Assembly: GCF_002252565.1 (NCBI RefSeq)
Contig: NZ_NPML01000013.1
Coordinates: 355,523-419,522, forward strand
Reading direction: 5' to 3'
Source of the DNA: Petroclostridium xylanilyticum
GTDB taxonomy: Bacteria > Bacillota > Clostridia > SK-Y3
Length of the DNA: 64,000 nt
Made by a program: the position numbers and the translations under genes. The first letter of the stretch is position 1; the number at the start of each line of letters is the position of its first letter. Positions 10,039 to 18,922 of the stretch are shown one piece after another. Under the pieces are notes generated by a model. That model was not told the origin of the DNA and searched no databases. It worked only from the letters and a program-made list of their open reading frames with translations.

Positions 10039-10470
10039 TTATTTATTCTCAACAATTGCAAACATTAGCTCGCCGGAAGCTGCTACTTCATCACCTATAT
10101 AAGCTGTACCATTTGCTTTGCCAATACCTCTTTTGAATGCTGTCATTTCTACTTCCAGCCTGAGTGTATCACCCGGTCTTACCTGTTTCCTGAATCTGAA
10201 ATTATCAATACCTGTAAATACTCCTAACTTTCCTTTATATTCTTCCATAGAGAGTATTGCAACTGCTCCTACCTGAGCTAATGCCTCAACAATGAGCACA
10301 CCGGGCATAATAGGATTGCCAGGAAAATGCCCTTGAAAGAATGGTTCGTTTACCGTTACATTTTTAATTCCAACAGCTTTTTTACCAACTTCCATCTCTT
10401 CAATTCTGTCCACAAGCAAAAAAGGATACCTGTGAGGGATGATCTTTTGAATTTCTACGTTAGAAAGCAT
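10039..10470 (-). CDS. fabZ: 3-hydroxyacyl-ACP dehydratase FabZ
   Basis: FabZ dehydrates beta-hydroxyacyl-ACP in type II fatty-acid elongation. The 143-residue hot-dog protein has [13 protein letters not shown] at 11-23, catalytic His48 in GHFPGNP and Glu62 in VEALAQ. The ATG follows an AGGAGG site by a few bases. Its placement after the flagellar rod and mbl genes matches Bacillus, where ywpB (fabZ) follows flhP. It lies beyond the glycosidase gene with an 84-base gap and ends 3 bases from the palindromic hairpin. Confidence 0.96.
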   Translation of the reverse strand: MLSNVEIQKIIPHRYPFLLVDRIEEMEVGKKAVGIKNVTVNEPFFQGHFPGNPIMPGVLIVEALAQVGAVAILSMEEYKGKLGVFTGIDNFRFRKQVRPGDTLRLEVEMTAFKRGIGKANGTAYIGDEVAASGELMFAIVENK

Positions 10471-10554
10471 TTCATTTCCTCCTGTCTCTTAAATTAAAAA
10501 CTATTAATTACCTAATACTATCACCTGCTAATAAAAATTATATGTAATTTTCCT

Positions 10555-11691
10555 TCATTTGTCAACCTTAATAATAATCGCCCCTCCTACATCCCGTTCT
10601 CTCCCCCTGTATGAAGGGCTGTTTACAACTTTTCCATTTACTACCATTGTGGTGGAAGCACCTCCATCAAGCATAAGCGCATTATTGATACCTTTTGATA
10701 GAAGATATCCGGCAAGTTCATCACCCGTAAGGCCTGTGCTGTACCCCGGTTGTCTTCCGTCTATAGTCATAAAGATGGCTGTATTTTCATTCTTCGTTCC
10801 TACTACTGTACGTGGTTCTCTGTTAGTCATCAACCCTACCCAGGGTTCCCTCTCTCTCACTACTTTTCTGCCATCCTTCACTACCCAGAATCCTCCTTCA
10901 AGGGCCTGGACTATTTTCCCGTAAGAAGGAAAAGTATTATATACGACCTTAATATTTTTCCTCTTATATGCGATAAATGATTCAAGTTGTCGAATTTTTT
11001 CACCTGCTGCCGCTACCAGTAAACCATTTCGTGGGATTTTGACCTCAGTCTCTGATAAAATAAAGTCAGATATTATATTATCGTCTGCAATAACATTAAA
11101 AGTAGCCCTTCCATTGATTCTTGTCGTTAACCCATATTCAGGAGTATATACTATTATTTCATCCTCTCGCGGGTTACGATTGATTCCGTCAATTTTCAGT
11201 CTGTAACCCTCAATATCCAATTCTAACTCAATATCTATATCCAATATTTTAAAATTACGATGTTCATCAATGATGAATACAGGCCTGTCATTTAACTTTG
11301 GTGCCGTACATAGTAATTTACTGTCTATTACCACAAACCCTGCAGGCTGTCCATAGGGATAAAAAAAGCCTCCATTGATTGCTGCATCAGCTTTTTTTCT
11401 ATTGGCCATAGCACTCGTCTTTTCAAATCCGAAAATACTGTCATGGGAAAGAACAGGAGTAACATATACGCGCCGGTCTTTTATATTTACCTCCAATATA
11501 TTAATTACCTGTACATTGCCGTTAATCTCTTCCTGTACCTGTTTATGTACAAGCGGCTCAATCTTACTGGAAGCTTCTCCCTCTTCCTCTGAAAGGTCTC
11601 GTCCTCCCCTGGTACCATGGTTATAAAATAAAAAAACAGCGGTAACCACAAGTACCACTGCTGCAGATATTATCAAATTTCTTTTTTTCAT
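10555..11691 (-). CDS. Membrane-anchored phosphodiester glycosidase (NAGPA/DUF2233 domain)
   Basis: The 378-residue product begins with KKR and one hydrophobic segment (about residues 7-25), so the bulk is probably outside the cell. The C-terminal 250 residues look like the NAGPA family: INGGFFYPYGQPAGFVV, RTVVGTKNENTAIFMTIDGRQPGYSTG, and the terminal LMLDGGASTTMVVNG. Characterised relatives cleave sugar-1-phosphodiesters such as the uncovering enzyme's substrate or teichoic-acid-type bonds. The start overlaps the rod-binding gene stop (ATGA). A role in envelope polymer trimming is inference. Confidence 0.8.
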   Translation of the reverse strand: MKKRNLIISAAVVLVVTAVFLFYNHGTRGGRDLSEEEGEASSKIEPLVHKQVQEEINGNVQVINILEVNIKDRRVYVTPVLSHDSIFGFEKTSAMANRKKADAAINGGFFYPYGQPAGFVVIDSKLLCTAPKLNDRPVFIIDEHRNFKILDIDIELELDIEGYRLKIDGINRNPREDEIIVYTPEYGLTTRINGRATFNVIADDNIISDFILSETEVKIPRNGLLVAAAGEKIRQLESFIAYKRKNIKVVYNTFPSYGKIVQALEGGFWVVKDGRKVVREREPWVGLMTNREPRTVVGTKNENTAIFMTIDGRQPGYSTGLTGDELAGYLLSKGINNALMLDGGASTTMVVNGKVVNSPSYRGRERDVGGAIIIKVDK

Positions 11692-12098
11692 TCTTTTTCA
11701 TCCTCTGTACCTTCATTAGTCTTCTCATTACTGCTTAGAGGCTTATACATACTTTCCATTTTCGCCGATAACTGCTTGAAGAGCATTTCACCTAATCCCA
11801 TTCCACGGCCTTCACTTGCCTTGGAAACAAATTCTTCATCCAGCATTGATTCAAAAGTCTCCCGTGCAAAACTATTTGGAACGAGTTCTGATTTTAGCAC
11901 CGTAGCTTTCATCTGTTTATACACCATATTCATAAACAACTGTTCAAAACCTCGACAGGCTTCTCTTAACTTTTTTTCGTCCTTTTGGTCAAATGCCTTT
12001 TGCAGTTCATCCTGAAAACTATTATCTTTCACGCTGCCAGTTTGAAATTGTACAGTATCTGTCCTTGCTGCTCCTAATGAAATACTATCTATTTTCAT
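11688..12098 (-). CDS. Rod-binding protein, FlgJ N-terminal-like
   Basis: This 136-residue protein matches the rod-binding half of FlgJ (FEQLFMNMVYKQMKATV at about residues 42-58, then ESMLDEEFVSKASEGRGMGLGEML). It lacks the muramidase half found in proteobacterial FlgJ, as is usual for Firmicutes. It presumably caps or scaffolds assembly of the distal rod made by the two upstream genes. GGAG stands 6 bases before the ATG at 12098; a frame opening 18 bases earlier has no such site. It lies 23 bases downstream of the FlgG-type gene. Confidence 0.85.
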   Translation of the reverse strand: MKIDSISLGAARTDTVQFQTGSVKDNSFQDELQKAFDQKDEKKLREACRGFEQLFMNMVYKQMKATVLKSELVPNSFARETFESMLDEEFVSKASEGRGMGLGEMLFKQLSAKMESMYKPLSSNEKTNEGTEDEKE

Positions 12099-12121
12099 AT
12101 TCCTCTCCAAGTACATAAAGA

Positions 12122-12925
12122 TTATCTTTTTAGGTTATTGGCAATTCCCAACATATCATCTGCTGTTTGCACAGATTTTGAATTGATTTCATAAGCTCTT
12201 TGAGCTACTATTAACCTAATCATTTCTTCCACTACCTGAACATTGGATGATTCCAAAAATCCCTGCATAATCACACTCGGCTTTTCTACCTCAGCTTCCA
12301 GCACCGGTTCACCGGACGCGGAAGACGGACTGACAAAGTTGGAGCCAATCTTTAGAAGGCCGTCCCTGTTAGGGAACTGAACAATCTTTATTGTTTGCCC
12401 TAACGGCTGTACCACATTGTCGCCATCAATATAAGACAATTCCCCGTGGGCCCCCACCGAAAGCCGGTTGATATCAATGCCGGTAAGATTAATCTCGTTA
12501 TCTCCGTCGTCTAATACAGGATATCCTTCCGAAGTTACCAATATTGCTTCTCCATCGTTAATGCTGATTTTAAAACTTCCATCCCGCGTATAGACCGTTT
12601 CCCCATTTGCATTCCTTACTGCAAAAAATCCTTCCCCGTCTATAGCAAAATCCAAAGGGTTATCAGTTTTCTCAAGGTTACCCATAGTATAGGTTGTTAC
12701 CGTAGAAGTCGGTGTAACTCCATGACCTACCTGCAGGTTAACAGGCTTTCCCTGTCCTTCCAGCACGCTTGCCCTCGAGAGCGTTTCATATAACAGGTCT
12801 CTAAATTCTACTCTTTGTTTTTTATATCCGGTCGTATTCACATTTGAAAGATTGTTTGAAATTACATCAACATTAAGCTGCTGCGCTGACATGCCAGATG
12901 CCGCTGTCCATAATGCTCTCATCAT
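12122..12925 (-). CDS. flhP: Flagellar basal-body rod protein, FlgG/FlhP type
   Basis: The 267-residue protein has both halves of the flagellar rod/hook family: N-terminal SGMSAQQLNVDVISNNLSNVNTTGYKKQRVEF and C-terminal SNVQVVEEMIRLIVAQRAYEINSKSVQTADDML, with the central FlgEFG domain (DFAIDGEGFFAV) between. It would form the distal rod of the flagellum. Its position after another rod gene and mbl matches Bacillus flhO-flhP. GGAGG lies 7 bases before the first of two adjacent ATGs. FlgG is an equally good name. Confidence 0.9.
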   Translation of the reverse strand: MMRALWTAASGMSAQQLNVDVISNNLSNVNTTGYKKQRVEFRDLLYETLSRASVLEGQGKPVNLQVGHGVTPTSTVTTYTMGNLEKTDNPLDFAIDGEGFFAVRNANGETVYTRDGSFKISINDGEAILVTSEGYPVLDDGDNEINLTGIDINRLSVGAHGELSYIDGDNVVQPLGQTIKIVQFPNRDGLLKIGSNFVSPSSASGEPVLEAEVEKPSVIMQGFLESSNVQVVEEMIRLIVAQRAYEINSKSVQTADDMLGIANNLKR

Positions 12926-12939
12926 AATAAAACCTCCGT

Positions 12940-13713
12940 TTATGTTCTTCCCACTTCATTAATCACTTTATCCAAAGTATCGTCATAAGCTTTGATCACT
13001 TTCTGGTTTGCTTCATAGGATCTCATAACATTGATCATTTCTACCATTTCTTCGATAGAATTAATATTTGATCCCTCCACGAATCCCTGGGCAACTTGCC
13101 CTTGAAATTGTTGGGTTTGCACACCTTCTTGTGCCTGTACCAGGTTATTCCCGTATTTTTGAAGCAAGGATGTATCAGCAAAGCCTGTAATTCTCAATGT
13201 ATCTATGTATTCATCATTTAAATATATGCTTCCGTCTTCCTGTACAATAAAATTATCCGATTCAAGTTGGATATAGCCCTTTTGTCCTAAAACCCGATAC
13301 CCTTCCCTTGTTACCAGATATCCCTGCCTATCAATTGTCCATGAGCCGTCCCGGGTGTACATTTCCCTATCTCCACCTTCTCCAGGAACGGCTACCGTAA
13401 AGAAGGCTGTATTACTGTTTTTAATGCTTAAATCGGTAGATTTGCCAGTTTTAAGCAGTGTCCCCTGGGTATAATCAGTATATATCTGCACTACATCACT
13501 CCCCAAACTCATATTCCCTATACGTGCCGAAGGAGGCTGTCCCTTTTTCATATCATTCATTCTCTTTGTAAGTAATTCCGGAAATGTCTGAGAAACTGCA
13601 ATATCTTTCTTGTATCCTGTAGTAGATCCATTTGCCAGGTTATTGGCTATAATATCCATCTTCTTTTGTGCTTTCAGCATACTGCTTGACGAAGTATATA
13701 AACCTCTTATCAC
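12940..13713 (-). CDS. flhO: Flagellar basal-body rod protein, FlgF/FlhO type
   Basis: A 257-residue relative of the next gene, with N-terminal SSSSMLKAQKKMDIIANNLANGSTTGYKKD and C-terminal GSNINSIEEMVEMINVMRSYEANQKVIKAYDDTLDKV, the coiled ends typical of rod and hook subunits. It lies 14 bases upstream of the FlgG-type gene and 83 bases downstream of mbl, matching the Bacillus mbl-flhO-flhP order. It is presumably exported through the flagellar type III apparatus, whose genes are not in this window. Confidence 0.9.
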   Translation of the reverse strand: MIRGLYTSSSSMLKAQKKMDIIANNLANGSTTGYKKDIAVSQTFPELLTKRMNDMKKGQPPSARIGNMSLGSDVVQIYTDYTQGTLLKTGKSTDLSIKNSNTAFFTVAVPGEGGDREMYTRDGSWTIDRQGYLVTREGYRVLGQKGYIQLESDNFIVQEDGSIYLNDEYIDTLRITGFADTSLLQKYGNNLVQAQEGVQTQQFQGQVAQGFVEGSNINSIEEMVEMINVMRSYEANQKVIKAYDDTLDKVINEVGRT

Positions 13714-13796
13714 TGATTATCACCTCGTTTATCTTGTTCGGATATATTTTTTAAATCTGAAGAATATTATTCCAACAGCTAATTATGTAATATTTC

Positions 13797-14801
13797 CTAA
13801 CGTTTTCCCCGTTCCCTGAGTACTTCTATGTTATCCAACGCTTTGCCCGTTCCCAGTGCAACACAAGAAATTGCATCATCAGCAATAATTACGTTAATTC
13901 CCGTTTTCTCCTGAAGAAGCTTATCCAAACCATAGATTAAACTTCCTCCACCAGTTAATACAATACCTCTGTCACTTATATCCGCTACTAATTCAGGTGG
14001 CGTCTTTTCCAGCACTCCATGCACAGCTTCAACAATACTCGCTACCGATTCCTCCAAAGCTTCCATCATTTCAGATGAAGTAACCGTAATTGTCCTGGGC
14101 AGCCCGGATATCAAATTTCTTCCCCGTACATCCATCGTAATCTCCTGCTCTCTTGGATAGGCAGAACCTATATTGATCTTCATCTCTTCCGCTGTTCTTT
14201 CACCGATCATAATATTATGCTTCTTGCGCATATACCTTACAATAGCTTCGTCAAACTTATCTCCTGCCACCTTGATAGAAGTGCTGACAACCGTTCCTCC
14301 TAAAGAAATAACTGCAATATCGGTAGTTCCTCCGCCAATATCTACCACCATGCTTCCGCAGGCTTTGGAGATATCTATTCCTGCCCCAATTGCAGCAGCT
14401 ATAGGTTCTTCAATTAAAAAAGTCTTTCGTGCTCCTGCCTGCATTGCCGCATCTATTACTGCCCTTTCCTCAACTTCCGTTACTCCGCTTGGCACACAAA
14501 TAATGATACGCGGTTTAAAAATCCTGTACCCGCAAACCTTTTTTATAAAATATTTTAACATTCTTTCCGTTATGTCATAATCAGAAATAACTCCATCCCT
14601 AAGTGGCCTTATTGCTACAATGTTTCCGGGAGTTCTTCCCAGCATTTTTCTTGCATCTTCACCGACTGCAAGAAGGCGGTTGGTATTTTTATCAATTGCA
14701 ACCACTGACGGTTCTCTAAGTACTATACCCTTCCCTTTAATATAGACCAATACCGTTGCCGTACCTAAATCAATTCCTATATCCTGACCAAAGCCGAACA
14801 A
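13797..14801 (-). CDS. mbl: Rod shape-determining actin homologue Mbl
   Basis: Mbl is a MreB-family actin that guides lateral-wall synthesis by membrane-associated filaments. The 334-residue protein has the phosphate-1 motif DIGIDLGTA, the adenosine and phosphate-2 motif VVDIGGGTTDIAVISLGG, and the C-terminal GIVLTGGGSLI. A frame six codons longer exists, but the TTG at 14801 (MFGFGQDIGIDLG) has AAGGA 8 bases upstream and matches the usual start of Mbl. Position next to spoIIID argues for mbl rather than mreB. Confidence 0.93.
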   Translation of the reverse strand: MFGFGQDIGIDLGTATVLVYIKGKGIVLREPSVVAIDKNTNRLLAVGEDARKMLGRTPGNIVAIRPLRDGVISDYDITERMLKYFIKKVCGYRIFKPRIIICVPSGVTEVEERAVIDAAMQAGARKTFLIEEPIAAAIGAGIDISKACGSMVVDIGGGTTDIAVISLGGTVVSTSIKVAGDKFDEAIVRYMRKKHNIMIGERTAEEMKINIGSAYPREQEITMDVRGRNLISGLPRTITVTSSEMMEALEESVASIVEAVHGVLEKTPPELVADISDRGIVLTGGGSLIYGLDKLLQEKTGINVIIADDAISCVALGTGKALDNIEVLRERGKR

Positions 14802-14874
14802 AATACATCTTCCTTTCAAACCGTAGAAAAACTCTACTCTTATTTTTTATCGTCAAGTTCACGCCATTACTTTA

Positions 14875-14903
14875 ATTATATATATTTTTTTTAAATTAGT
14901 AAA
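14875..14903 (-). promoter_or_regulatory. Probable housekeeping promoter of mbl
   Basis: On the minus strand TTTACT (-35) and TATAAT (-10) are separated by 17 bases, about 75 bases before the mbl start. Confidence 0.5.
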
Positions 14904-14969
14904 ATAGTTTTCTATTGTTTTACGCAAAATTTACAACTCTGAACTATTTTCATACTATATTTATAATGA

Positions 14970-15081
14970 TTTTACATGGCAGGTAAAGTCAATAAGTTCA
15001 CGGTTCACGTTTCACAGTTCACGGTTCACAGTAAATAAATCCAGCATGTCAATCCGTGAACAATGAACTGCGAACTATATA
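14970..15081. repeat. GTTCACG-family heptamer hairpin element, copy between mbl and spoIIID
   Basis: It begins with the conserved lead AATGATTTTACATGGCAG followed by five tandem 7-base units at 14996-15032 (GTTCACG type). After a unique loop come three complementary units at 15055-15075 (CGTGAAC, AATGAAC, TGCGAAC) and a closing TATATA. It shares the lead and closing parts with the copies at 37145-37254 and 53730-53839 but has a different loop. Confidence 0.8.
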
Positions 15082-15108
15082 ATTTGGGTATTTCCCACTC
15101 TTCCCTGT

Positions 15109-15136
15109 AATATACCGCTAAAATCAAGCATATATA
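15109..15136 (+). promoter_or_regulatory. Possible SigE-type promoter of spoIIID
   Basis: AATATA at 15109-15114 and CATATATA at 15129-15136 are 14 bases apart, resembling the mother-cell SigE pattern (ATATT, 14 bases, CATACA-T). spoIIID is SigE-dependent in Bacillus. The match is partial in an A/T-rich region. Confidence 0.35.
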
Positions 15137-15172
15137 TGTACAGAGCATTACGTAGTAAAGGGGGCCGCTCAG

Positions 15173-15460
15173 TTGAAAGCTTATATAGAAGAACGAACAG
15201 TAGCGTTAGCTGAATACATTATTGAAAACAAAGCAACAGTAAGAGAAACTGCAAAGAAATTCGGGATATCAAAGTCAACAGTACATAAAGATGTAACAGA
15301 GCGACTTCTAAAGATAAATCCTCAACTTGCAGAAAATGCTAAAATTATTCTGGAGGAAAATAAGGCTGAGAGGCATATAAGAGGTGGCCTTGCCACCAAA
15401 CAGAAATACAAAAAGGAGCTCAAAAAAACAAAAAATAAAACACATAAGTTCAGAGTATAA
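15173..15460 (+). CDS. spoIIID: Sporulation transcriptional regulator SpoIIID
   Basis: SpoIIID is a mother-cell DNA-binding protein that modulates SigE genes and prepares SigK activity during endospore formation. The 95-residue product matches the family throughout, with the helix-turn-helix TVRETAKKFGISKSTVHKDVTERL at about residues 22-45 and a basic C-terminal tail (KKELKKTKNKTHK). A TTG start follows AAAGGGGG. The gene is plus-strand, between divergent mbl and convergent spoIIQ, and its stop codon lies in the loop of a shared terminator. Confidence 0.97.
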   Translation: MKAYIEERTVALAEYIIENKATVRETAKKFGISKSTVHKDVTERLLKINPQLAENAKIILEENKAERHIRGGLATKQKYKKELKKTKNKTHKFRV

Positions 15461-15480
15461 GCTCTGAACTTATGTGTTTT
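15437..15480. terminator. Bidirectional terminator spoIIID/spoIIQ
   Basis: A perfect 19-bp stem with a 6-base loop is flanked by AAAA on the left and TTTT on the right, so it can work on both strands. The spoIIID stop codon is in the loop; the spoIIQ stop is 13 bases beyond the right arm. Confidence 0.93.
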
Positions 15481-15492
15481 ATTTTCTATTAA

Positions 15493-16335
15493 TTAATTCG
15501 GTAAGTACGTTTTGGGGTCTACATTTTTCCCATCCTTAATTACTTCAAAATGTAAATGCGGTTGGTCTCCAATTTCAAAGATAGCCGTATCGCCTACCCC
15601 GCTTATTACTTCACCCTGTTTTACCTTTTGATTTTCTTTTACCATATTATCTGAAGACAAGTTACAATATTTTGTTTTTAGGCCGTTACCGTGGTTAATA
15701 ATGATAGTAATTCCCAGACCATTATCTTTGTAAATCTTTTCTACCATACCATCAGCAGCTGCTTTTACCTGTGTACCTCTATCGCTTCTAATATCTATTC
15801 CACTGTGAGTACGCCATTCTTCTAAGGTTTTTGAATAAACTAGCTTTTCCATTGCATAATCCAGGATGATTTCTCCACTTACAGGAGGCATCAGCCTGGT
15901 AATGGTCTTTGGCTTTTCTGTTGTTTTATCTGTCTGGGATTCTGACGGTTTAGCATCTTCTTTCTTTGTTACCGGCTGTTGAACGATGATAGGTGTTTTC
16001 GCCGATGATATTTCTTTATTTGTTCCTTCTGATTTTTTCACGCCATTTTCGTCAACAGCCTGCCTGGCTGTATCTTTTGGGTCGACATTGGCCGCTACAG
16101 GTACATCCGCTTGTTTAGATGCCTCTTCCCCAGGACTTTCTTCTACTGCCGGTTCGTCATCTACAATTCCATCTCTAGCGTAGAAGTCGAGATTAGTTCT
16201 GGTAACAAGTACTGCTGTAACACCTATAATAAGTACGCACATGAACAGAACTATGTAGAATCCCTTTTTATCTAGAAATTGAATAAATTTGCCCCGAGAA
16301 TTCGGATCGAGTTTACTAAAAAATGACTTTTTCAT
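15493..16335 (-). CDS. spoIIQ: Stage II sporulation protein SpoIIQ (M23/LytM domain)
   Basis: SpoIIQ is the forespore-membrane partner of SpoIIIAH, forming a channel between forespore and mother cell during engulfment. The 280-residue protein has one transmembrane segment (about 28-48), a low-complexity linker and a C-terminal LytM domain. The metallopeptidase ligands are intact: His177 and Asp181 in HSGID, and HLH at 260-262. Bacillus SpoIIQ is known to have lost part of this set, while several clostridial ones keep it. A SigF-like promoter lies just upstream. The neighbour spoIID acts in the same process. Confidence 0.92.
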   Translation of the reverse strand: MKKSFFSKLDPNSRGKFIQFLDKKGFYIVLFMCVLIIGVTAVLVTRTNLDFYARDGIVDDEPAVEESPGEEASKQADVPVAANVDPKDTARQAVDENGVKKSEGTNKEISSAKTPIIVQQPVTKKEDAKPSESQTDKTTEKPKTITRLMPPVSGEIILDYAMEKLVYSKTLEEWRTHSGIDIRSDRGTQVKAAADGMVEKIYKDNGLGITIIINHGNGLKTKYCNLSSDNMVKENQKVKQGEVISGVGDTAIFEIGDQPHLHFEVIKDGKNVDPKTYLPN

Positions 16336-16357
16336 TCAAAATTACACCTCCATATAA

Positions 16358-16386
16358 TATTGTTGCCTGAATTGCCAATATTATAC
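16358..16386 (-). promoter_or_regulatory. Probable SigF promoter of spoIIQ
   Basis: On the minus strand GTATA and GGCAACAATA are 14 bases apart, close to the forespore SigF pattern (GYATA, about 15 bases, GGNNANNNTA). It lies just before the GGAGGTG ribosome-binding site, implying a very short leader. spoIIQ is SigF-dependent in Bacillus. Confidence 0.55.
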
Positions 16387-16425
16387 TAGAAGGTATAATT
16401 CTGAAGTAAATTTTTTAATCAAACC

Positions 16426-17439
16426 TTAATTTTTAATTTTGGCATTTAATTCTTCACTCATTTTAACAATTTCTACATCTTTATAATAGTGCTTCAAAAT
16501 TTCCTCATAATATTTCCCCTGTTGCGCAAGGTAATTTGCACCATACTGACTCATGCCCACACCATGTCCGTTGCCTTTAACATTAAAAACTACCTTATCG
16601 TTGTCAATCGTTATAGTAAAGTTAGCTGAATTAAGTTCAAAGATCTTTCTTATTTCTGTCCCTTTAAAATCACAACCACCGATTCTTATTGTTTTAATGC
16701 TTCCTCCTTCGGTTTTTTCAAATTTTTCTATAAAATCACCAGGATTACCTTCAAACTTTATTTCCGGCCTGACACTGCTTAACTTTTCCTTGAACTCAGT
16801 CAAAGTTATTTCCAATTTTGAGGTAAATTTAGGCGATGCTTCTTCCCCTTCACTGATAACGCTTCTAAGATATGGAATTGTATTTGCCCACACTTCTTCT
16901 GAATTTTCAGTTCTTCCACTGCTGGTAGAATGGAAAACCGCATCAATAGGTTCATGTTCATAAGTTATAATCATATCGGTTGTTTCATCTACAGCCTTGT
17001 TAATTTTATCCCAATACTTCCCTGAAGATAATAATCCCCATTTCTCCAACGCTTTTTTTTTCGAAATCCACGCTTTACAATGTGCAGGATTTGTGCATAT
17101 ATCGGCACCTTTATGTTCAGGCACATCAATGCCATTCTTTTCATTATTTATAAGCCTGTGATAGACATATGTCCTGGCTGCAACCGCCTGAGCTTTCAGT
17201 GCCTCAATATGAAAGCTGGCAGGCATTTCTGCTGCAACGACTCCTTTTAAATATTCATTAAAATTCATTTCCACCACTTTATCTTCCTCAGTAATATATA
17301 CCTTGATGGTAAGCTGTGTTTCCTCAGCCTTTTTCGTCTTAGGTTGTGTACTGCTTTGACTGCATCCTTTCACAAGGACGAGAGGAATAAATATAATAAC
17401 AAACATTAAAAATATAACTGCATATCCTATCTGTTTCAT
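16426..17439 (-). CDS. spoIID: Stage II sporulation protein SpoIID, lytic transglycosylase
   Basis: SpoIID cleaves septal peptidoglycan glycan strands during engulfment, with SpoIIP and SpoIIM. The 337-residue protein has an N-terminal membrane anchor (about residues 5-25), then the SpoIID domain with LKGVVAAEMPASF, where Glu71 matches the catalytic glutamate. Cys115 and Cys121 in CTNPAHC fit the zinc-binding cysteines described in the Clostridioides enzyme. The C-terminus holds GNGHGVGMSQYGANYLA. A GGGGAGG site precedes the ATG. The spoIID-spoIIQ pair lies downstream of murA, as in Bacillus. Confidence 0.95.
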   Translation of the reverse strand: MKQIGYAVIFLMFVIIFIPLVLVKGCSQSSTQPKTKKAEETQLTIKVYITEEDKVVEMNFNEYLKGVVAAEMPASFHIEALKAQAVAARTYVYHRLINNEKNGIDVPEHKGADICTNPAHCKAWISKKKALEKWGLLSSGKYWDKINKAVDETTDMIITYEHEPIDAVFHSTSSGRTENSEEVWANTIPYLRSVISEGEEASPKFTSKLEITLTEFKEKLSSVRPEIKFEGNPGDFIEKFEKTEGGSIKTIRIGGCDFKGTEIRKIFELNSANFTITIDNDKVVFNVKGNGHGVGMSQYGANYLAQQGKYYEEILKHYYKDVEIVKMSEELNAKIKN

Positions 17440-17546
17440 TTTCTTCCTCCCCTATACTTTGTCCATATTTCTATATATATGTCGTTTATGAATATTTTAG
17501 AATTAGAATAAAATAAATTATAAAATGCCCTAACAAAACATATATC

Positions 17547-18806
17547 TCATTCCGCGTCTATTCTCTTCATCTTCGCACCTAACGATATCAGTTTTTTCTC
17601 AAACTCACAATACCCACGATCGATATGTTCAACGTCACTTATCTCCGTTTCCCCTTCTGCAGCAAGGCCTGCTAAGACCAGGGCAGCACCTGCTCTTAGA
17701 TCTGTAGCTTTCACTTGTGCTCCTGTAAGCTTCTTTATCCCTTCTATTACTGCTGATCTTCCTTCAATCTTTATATTTGCTCCCATTCTTTTTAATTCGC
17801 TGACATGCATAAATCTATTTTCAAATATAGTTTCAATGATTATGCTTGTCCCATCTATAATGCTCATAAGTGCCATAAATTGTGACTGCATATCTGTCGG
17901 AAATCCTGGAAAAGGCAATGTCTTGATATCGGCTGGTTTAAATTTGTCTGTGGCACTAACAATAATTGAAGTATCCTCTTCTTTTACATCAACACCAATC
18001 TCCCTCATTTTTGCACTTACAGGTTTTAGATGATCAGGCACTACATTGTCAATTTTTATATTGCCTTTTGTTATTGCTGCAGCTACCATGAAGGTTCCGG
18101 CCTCTATCCGATCAGGAATAACAATATGATTGCATCCTTTTAAGCTTTTTACTCCGTTAATTTTTATAGTATCTGTCCCTGCTCCTTTGATATCTGCACC
18201 CATGGTAATTAAAAAATTTGCCAGGTCTACTATCTCAGGTTCAACCGCAGCATTTTCTATAATTGTCTGCCCTTCTGCCAGACAAGCTGCCATTAGTATG
18301 TTTTCAGTAGCTCCAACACTGGGAAAATCCAGATATATTTTTGCTCCTTTTAACTTTCTGGCTTTTGCTTCCACATATCCGTGACCTTGTGTAATTTTTG
18401 CCCCCATAGCAGTAAAACCCTTTAGATGAAGGTCTATGGGTCTTGTTCCAATTGCACATCCTCCAGGTAAGGATATTCTCGTACGGCCTACCCGGGCTAA
18501 AAGTGGTCCCATTACCAGAAATGATGCTCTCATTTTACTCACCAACTCATATGGAGCAACATAATTTTTCAACTTGGATGTTCGGAGTCTGACACTGTTA
18601 TTACTCAGTGGATTGATTTCTAGTCCTATCCACTTGAGCAAATCGTACATATTTTGAATATCTGTTAAATTGGGTATATCTTCAATTACACTTTCACCAT
18701 CAGCTAATAAACATGCTGCTAAAATCGGCAGTGCAGAGTTTTTTGCACCACTTACTTTTACAGTTCCGCTTAATGGAGGTGAGTGAGTAATAATAATCTT
18801 AGACAC
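17547..18806 (-). CDS. murA: UDP-N-acetylglucosamine 1-carboxyvinyltransferase MurA
   Basis: MurA transfers enolpyruvate from PEP to UDP-GlcNAc, the committed step of peptidoglycan synthesis and the fosfomycin target. The 419-residue product has the family start [16 protein letters not shown] and the catalytic cysteine at 117 in [14 protein letters not shown], so fosfomycin sensitivity would be expected unless transport or FosA/B intervenes. The ywmB-murA-spoIID order matches Bacillus murAA. The protein uses the UDP-GlcNAc made by GlmU (5.4-6.7 kb). Confidence 0.97.
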   Translation of the reverse strand: MSKIIITHSPPLSGTVKVSGAKNSALPILAACLLADGESVIEDIPNLTDIQNMYDLLKWIGLEINPLSNNSVRLRTSKLKNYVAPYELVSKMRASFLVMGPLLARVGRTRISLPGGCAIGTRPIDLHLKGFTAMGAKITQGHGYVEAKARKLKGAKIYLDFPSVGATENILMAACLAEGQTIIENAAVEPEIVDLANFLITMGADIKGAGTDTIKINGVKSLKGCNHIVIPDRIEAGTFMVAAAITKGNIKIDNVVPDHLKPVSAKMREIGVDVKEEDTSIIVSATDKFKPADIKTLPFPGFPTDMQSQFMALMSIIDGTSIIIETIFENRFMHVSELKRMGANIKIEGRSAVIEGIKKLTGAQVKATDLRAGAALVLAGLAAEGETEISDVEHIDRGYCEFEKKLISLGAKMKRIDAE

Positions 18807-18891
18807 TTATATTCTTCCTTTCAACTTCTGTAATCAAAGTGGAGATTTCAGTTCAGGATTTGCATATTAACCGCCACGCCAGTAATCTAGG

Positions 18892-18922
18892 CGCAAAAAA
18901 CTTCATTTAATAGTTTTTTGCG
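18892..18922. terminator. Hairpin at the ywmB 3' end
   Basis: A perfect 11-bp stem CGCAAAAAACT/AGTTTTTTGCG with a 9-base loop spans the ywmB stop codon. A T-run lies in the stem rather than after it, so it may be a weak terminator, or a stability element between ywmB and murA. Confidence 0.45.

Larger units (their letters stand above)
14802..15172. other. Divergent intergenic region mbl-spoIIID
   Basis: This 371-base gap holds the mbl promoter candidate, a heptamer hairpin repeat (14970-15081) and a possible SigE promoter for spoIIID. No coding frame is supported. Confidence 0.7.
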
